This document shows positions 63,402 to 64,000 of a stretch of 64,000 nucleotides of DNA, piece by piece; positions within the stretch are counted from its first letter, which is position 1, and each line of letters opens with the position of its first letter. A program made the position numbers and the translations under genes. The DNA comes from Candidatus Zymogenaceae bacterium. GTDB lineage: Bacteria > Desulfobacterota > Zymogenia > Zymogenales > Zymogenaceae. The stretch is from assembly GCA_016931225.1 (NCBI GenBank), contig JAFGFE010000040.1, forward strand, positions 1 through 64,000, written 5' to 3'. Below the pieces are notes generated by a model, which was not told the DNA's origin, did no database searches, and was given only the letters and a program-made list of their open reading frames with translations.

Positions 63402-64000
63402 GTGACCGATCCACGCACACAGGCCGTCCTCGACGGTGATATTCGAACGACCGCCCGTCTCATTCGGGATATCGACGACGAGATGCCCGGATATATCGAG
63501 GCGCTCATGAACATCTACCCCCACACCGGGAAGGCTCACCTTTTGGGTATCACGGGCCTTCCCGGTGCGGGAAAATCCACCCTTGTCGATCAAATCGTCG
63601 AGCATATCAGGATGAGAGGCTCCACCGTCGGTCTTGTGCTGGTGGATCCTACTAGTCCCTTCTCCGGCGGCGCCATCCTGGGCGATCGCATCCGCATGCA
63701 GAGGCACTACACCGATCCGGGCGTCTTCATCCGATCCGTTGCCACCAGAGGACACCTCGGCGGCATCTCCCGCAGCACCAACGACATTGTCAACGTCCTG
63801 GACGCCATGGGCAAAGACACGGTAATCGTTGAGACGGTGGGGGTGGGACAGGATGAAACGGAGATCGCCAGTGCCGCCCACACCACAGTGGTGGTCCTCA
63901 CACCGGGCATGGGCGATGAGATACAGGCCATCAAGGCCGGGATCCTCGAGGTGGGGGATATCTTTGTCATCAACAAGGCGGATCGGGACGGGACCGACCG
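63402..64000 (+). CDS. MeaB/ArgK-type G3E GTPase chaperone (truncated by window end)
   Basis: Partial; starts at GTG 63402 and runs off the window. P-loop 'GITGLPGAGKSTLVDQI' (residues 49-65), 'VLVDPTSPFSGGAILGDRIRMQ', 'VETVGVGQDETEI' and 'NKADRDG' are the MeaB family motifs. MeaB gates cofactor loading and protects the acyl-CoA mutase. Position directly after the mutase/dehydrogenase genes supports that. Confidence 0.9.
   Translation, partial: MTDPRTQAVLDGDIRTTARLIRDIDDEMPGYIEALMNIYPHTGKAHLLGITGLPGAGKSTLVDQIVEHIRMRGSTVGLVLVDPTSPFSGGAILGDRIRMQRHYTDPGVFIRSVATRGHLGGISRSTNDIVNVLDAMGKDTVIVETVGVGQDETEIASAAHTTVVVLTPGMGDEIQAIKAGILEVGDIFVINKADRDGTD

Noticed and set aside
1-64000. tRNA or rRNA genes, transposases, integrases
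   Set aside because: I saw no cloverleaf-type T-loop sequence, no rRNA-like stretch and no recombinase motif in the window.

Overview
The window reads as a chromosomal segment of a GC-rich, Gram-negative anaerobe, most like the Desulfobacterota/'Deltaproteobacteria'. The indications are a predicted tungsten aldehyde:ferredoxin oxidoreductase, HypA/HypB, MttB-type corrinoid methyltransferases, NDP-forming acyl-CoA synthetase subunits, a B12-dependent acyl-CoA mutase, a probable selenoprotein with c-type haems, and LolA plus SecD/SecF/YajC. This placement is inference, because no rRNA or marker set is present. I found no tRNA, rRNA, CRISPR array, transposase or integrase.

Layout. 61-7134: two AT-richer envelope genes, a GIY-YIG protein, an ICMT-like methyltransferase, a PPi-type phosphofructokinase, a divergent NAD(P) sugar-epimerase-like gene, a secreted 17-residue-repeat protein and a Cache-domain protein. 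7304-16420 (all minus): an HTH/Zn-ribbon regulator, two tandem acyl-CoA synthetase alpha subunits, an Fe-S protein, hypB, hypA, a cysteine-cluster protein, an SPL-like radical SAM protein, a ParB-like protein and a GT2 glycosyltransferase. 16492-20664: a selenocysteine-containing UshA-like/cytochrome c protein behind a consensus promoter, then a promoter, a structured leader (probable Moco/Tuco riboswitch) and the tungsten enzyme gene. 20725-27946: a metal permease with a perfect inverted-repeat operator, a ZIP transporter, an acyl-CoA ligase, and ilvB with two small-subunit genes. 28212-37296 (plus): GH116 glycosidase, alcohol dehydrogenase, B12-radical SAM, two MttB paralogues and a corrinoid protein. 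37461-49870 (minus): lipoproteins, LolA, deacetylase, radical SAM, GT2, secF, secD, yajC, tgt and queA. 50214-54138: a strongly AT-rich island with an overlapping SIR2-like/987-residue gene pair, a candidate anti-phage system. 54196-56399: an MBL/TetR pair flanked by a direct repeat derived from a DUF2065 gene. 56713-64000: a MerR-led operon with CobO, acyl-CoA mutase large and small subunits, a thiolase-like protein, DUF35, acyl-CoA dehydrogenase and MeaB.

How they work together. The last operon is a coherent B12-dependent acyl-CoA module. CobO makes adenosylcobalamin, MeaB protects or loads the mutase, and the mutase carries Phe89/Gln207 where methylmalonyl-CoA mutase has Tyr/Arg. It therefore probably acts on isobutyryl-CoA-like substrates, feeding the adjacent dehydrogenase and thiolase-like/DUF35 pair. 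The MttB operon likely moves methyl groups from quaternary amines onto a corrinoid protein. The most interesting items are the SIR2 island, the UGA-containing gene with its SECIS-like hairpin, the re-specified mutase with a thiolase-like protein lacking the usual cysteine, and the leader RNA in front of the tungsten enzyme.
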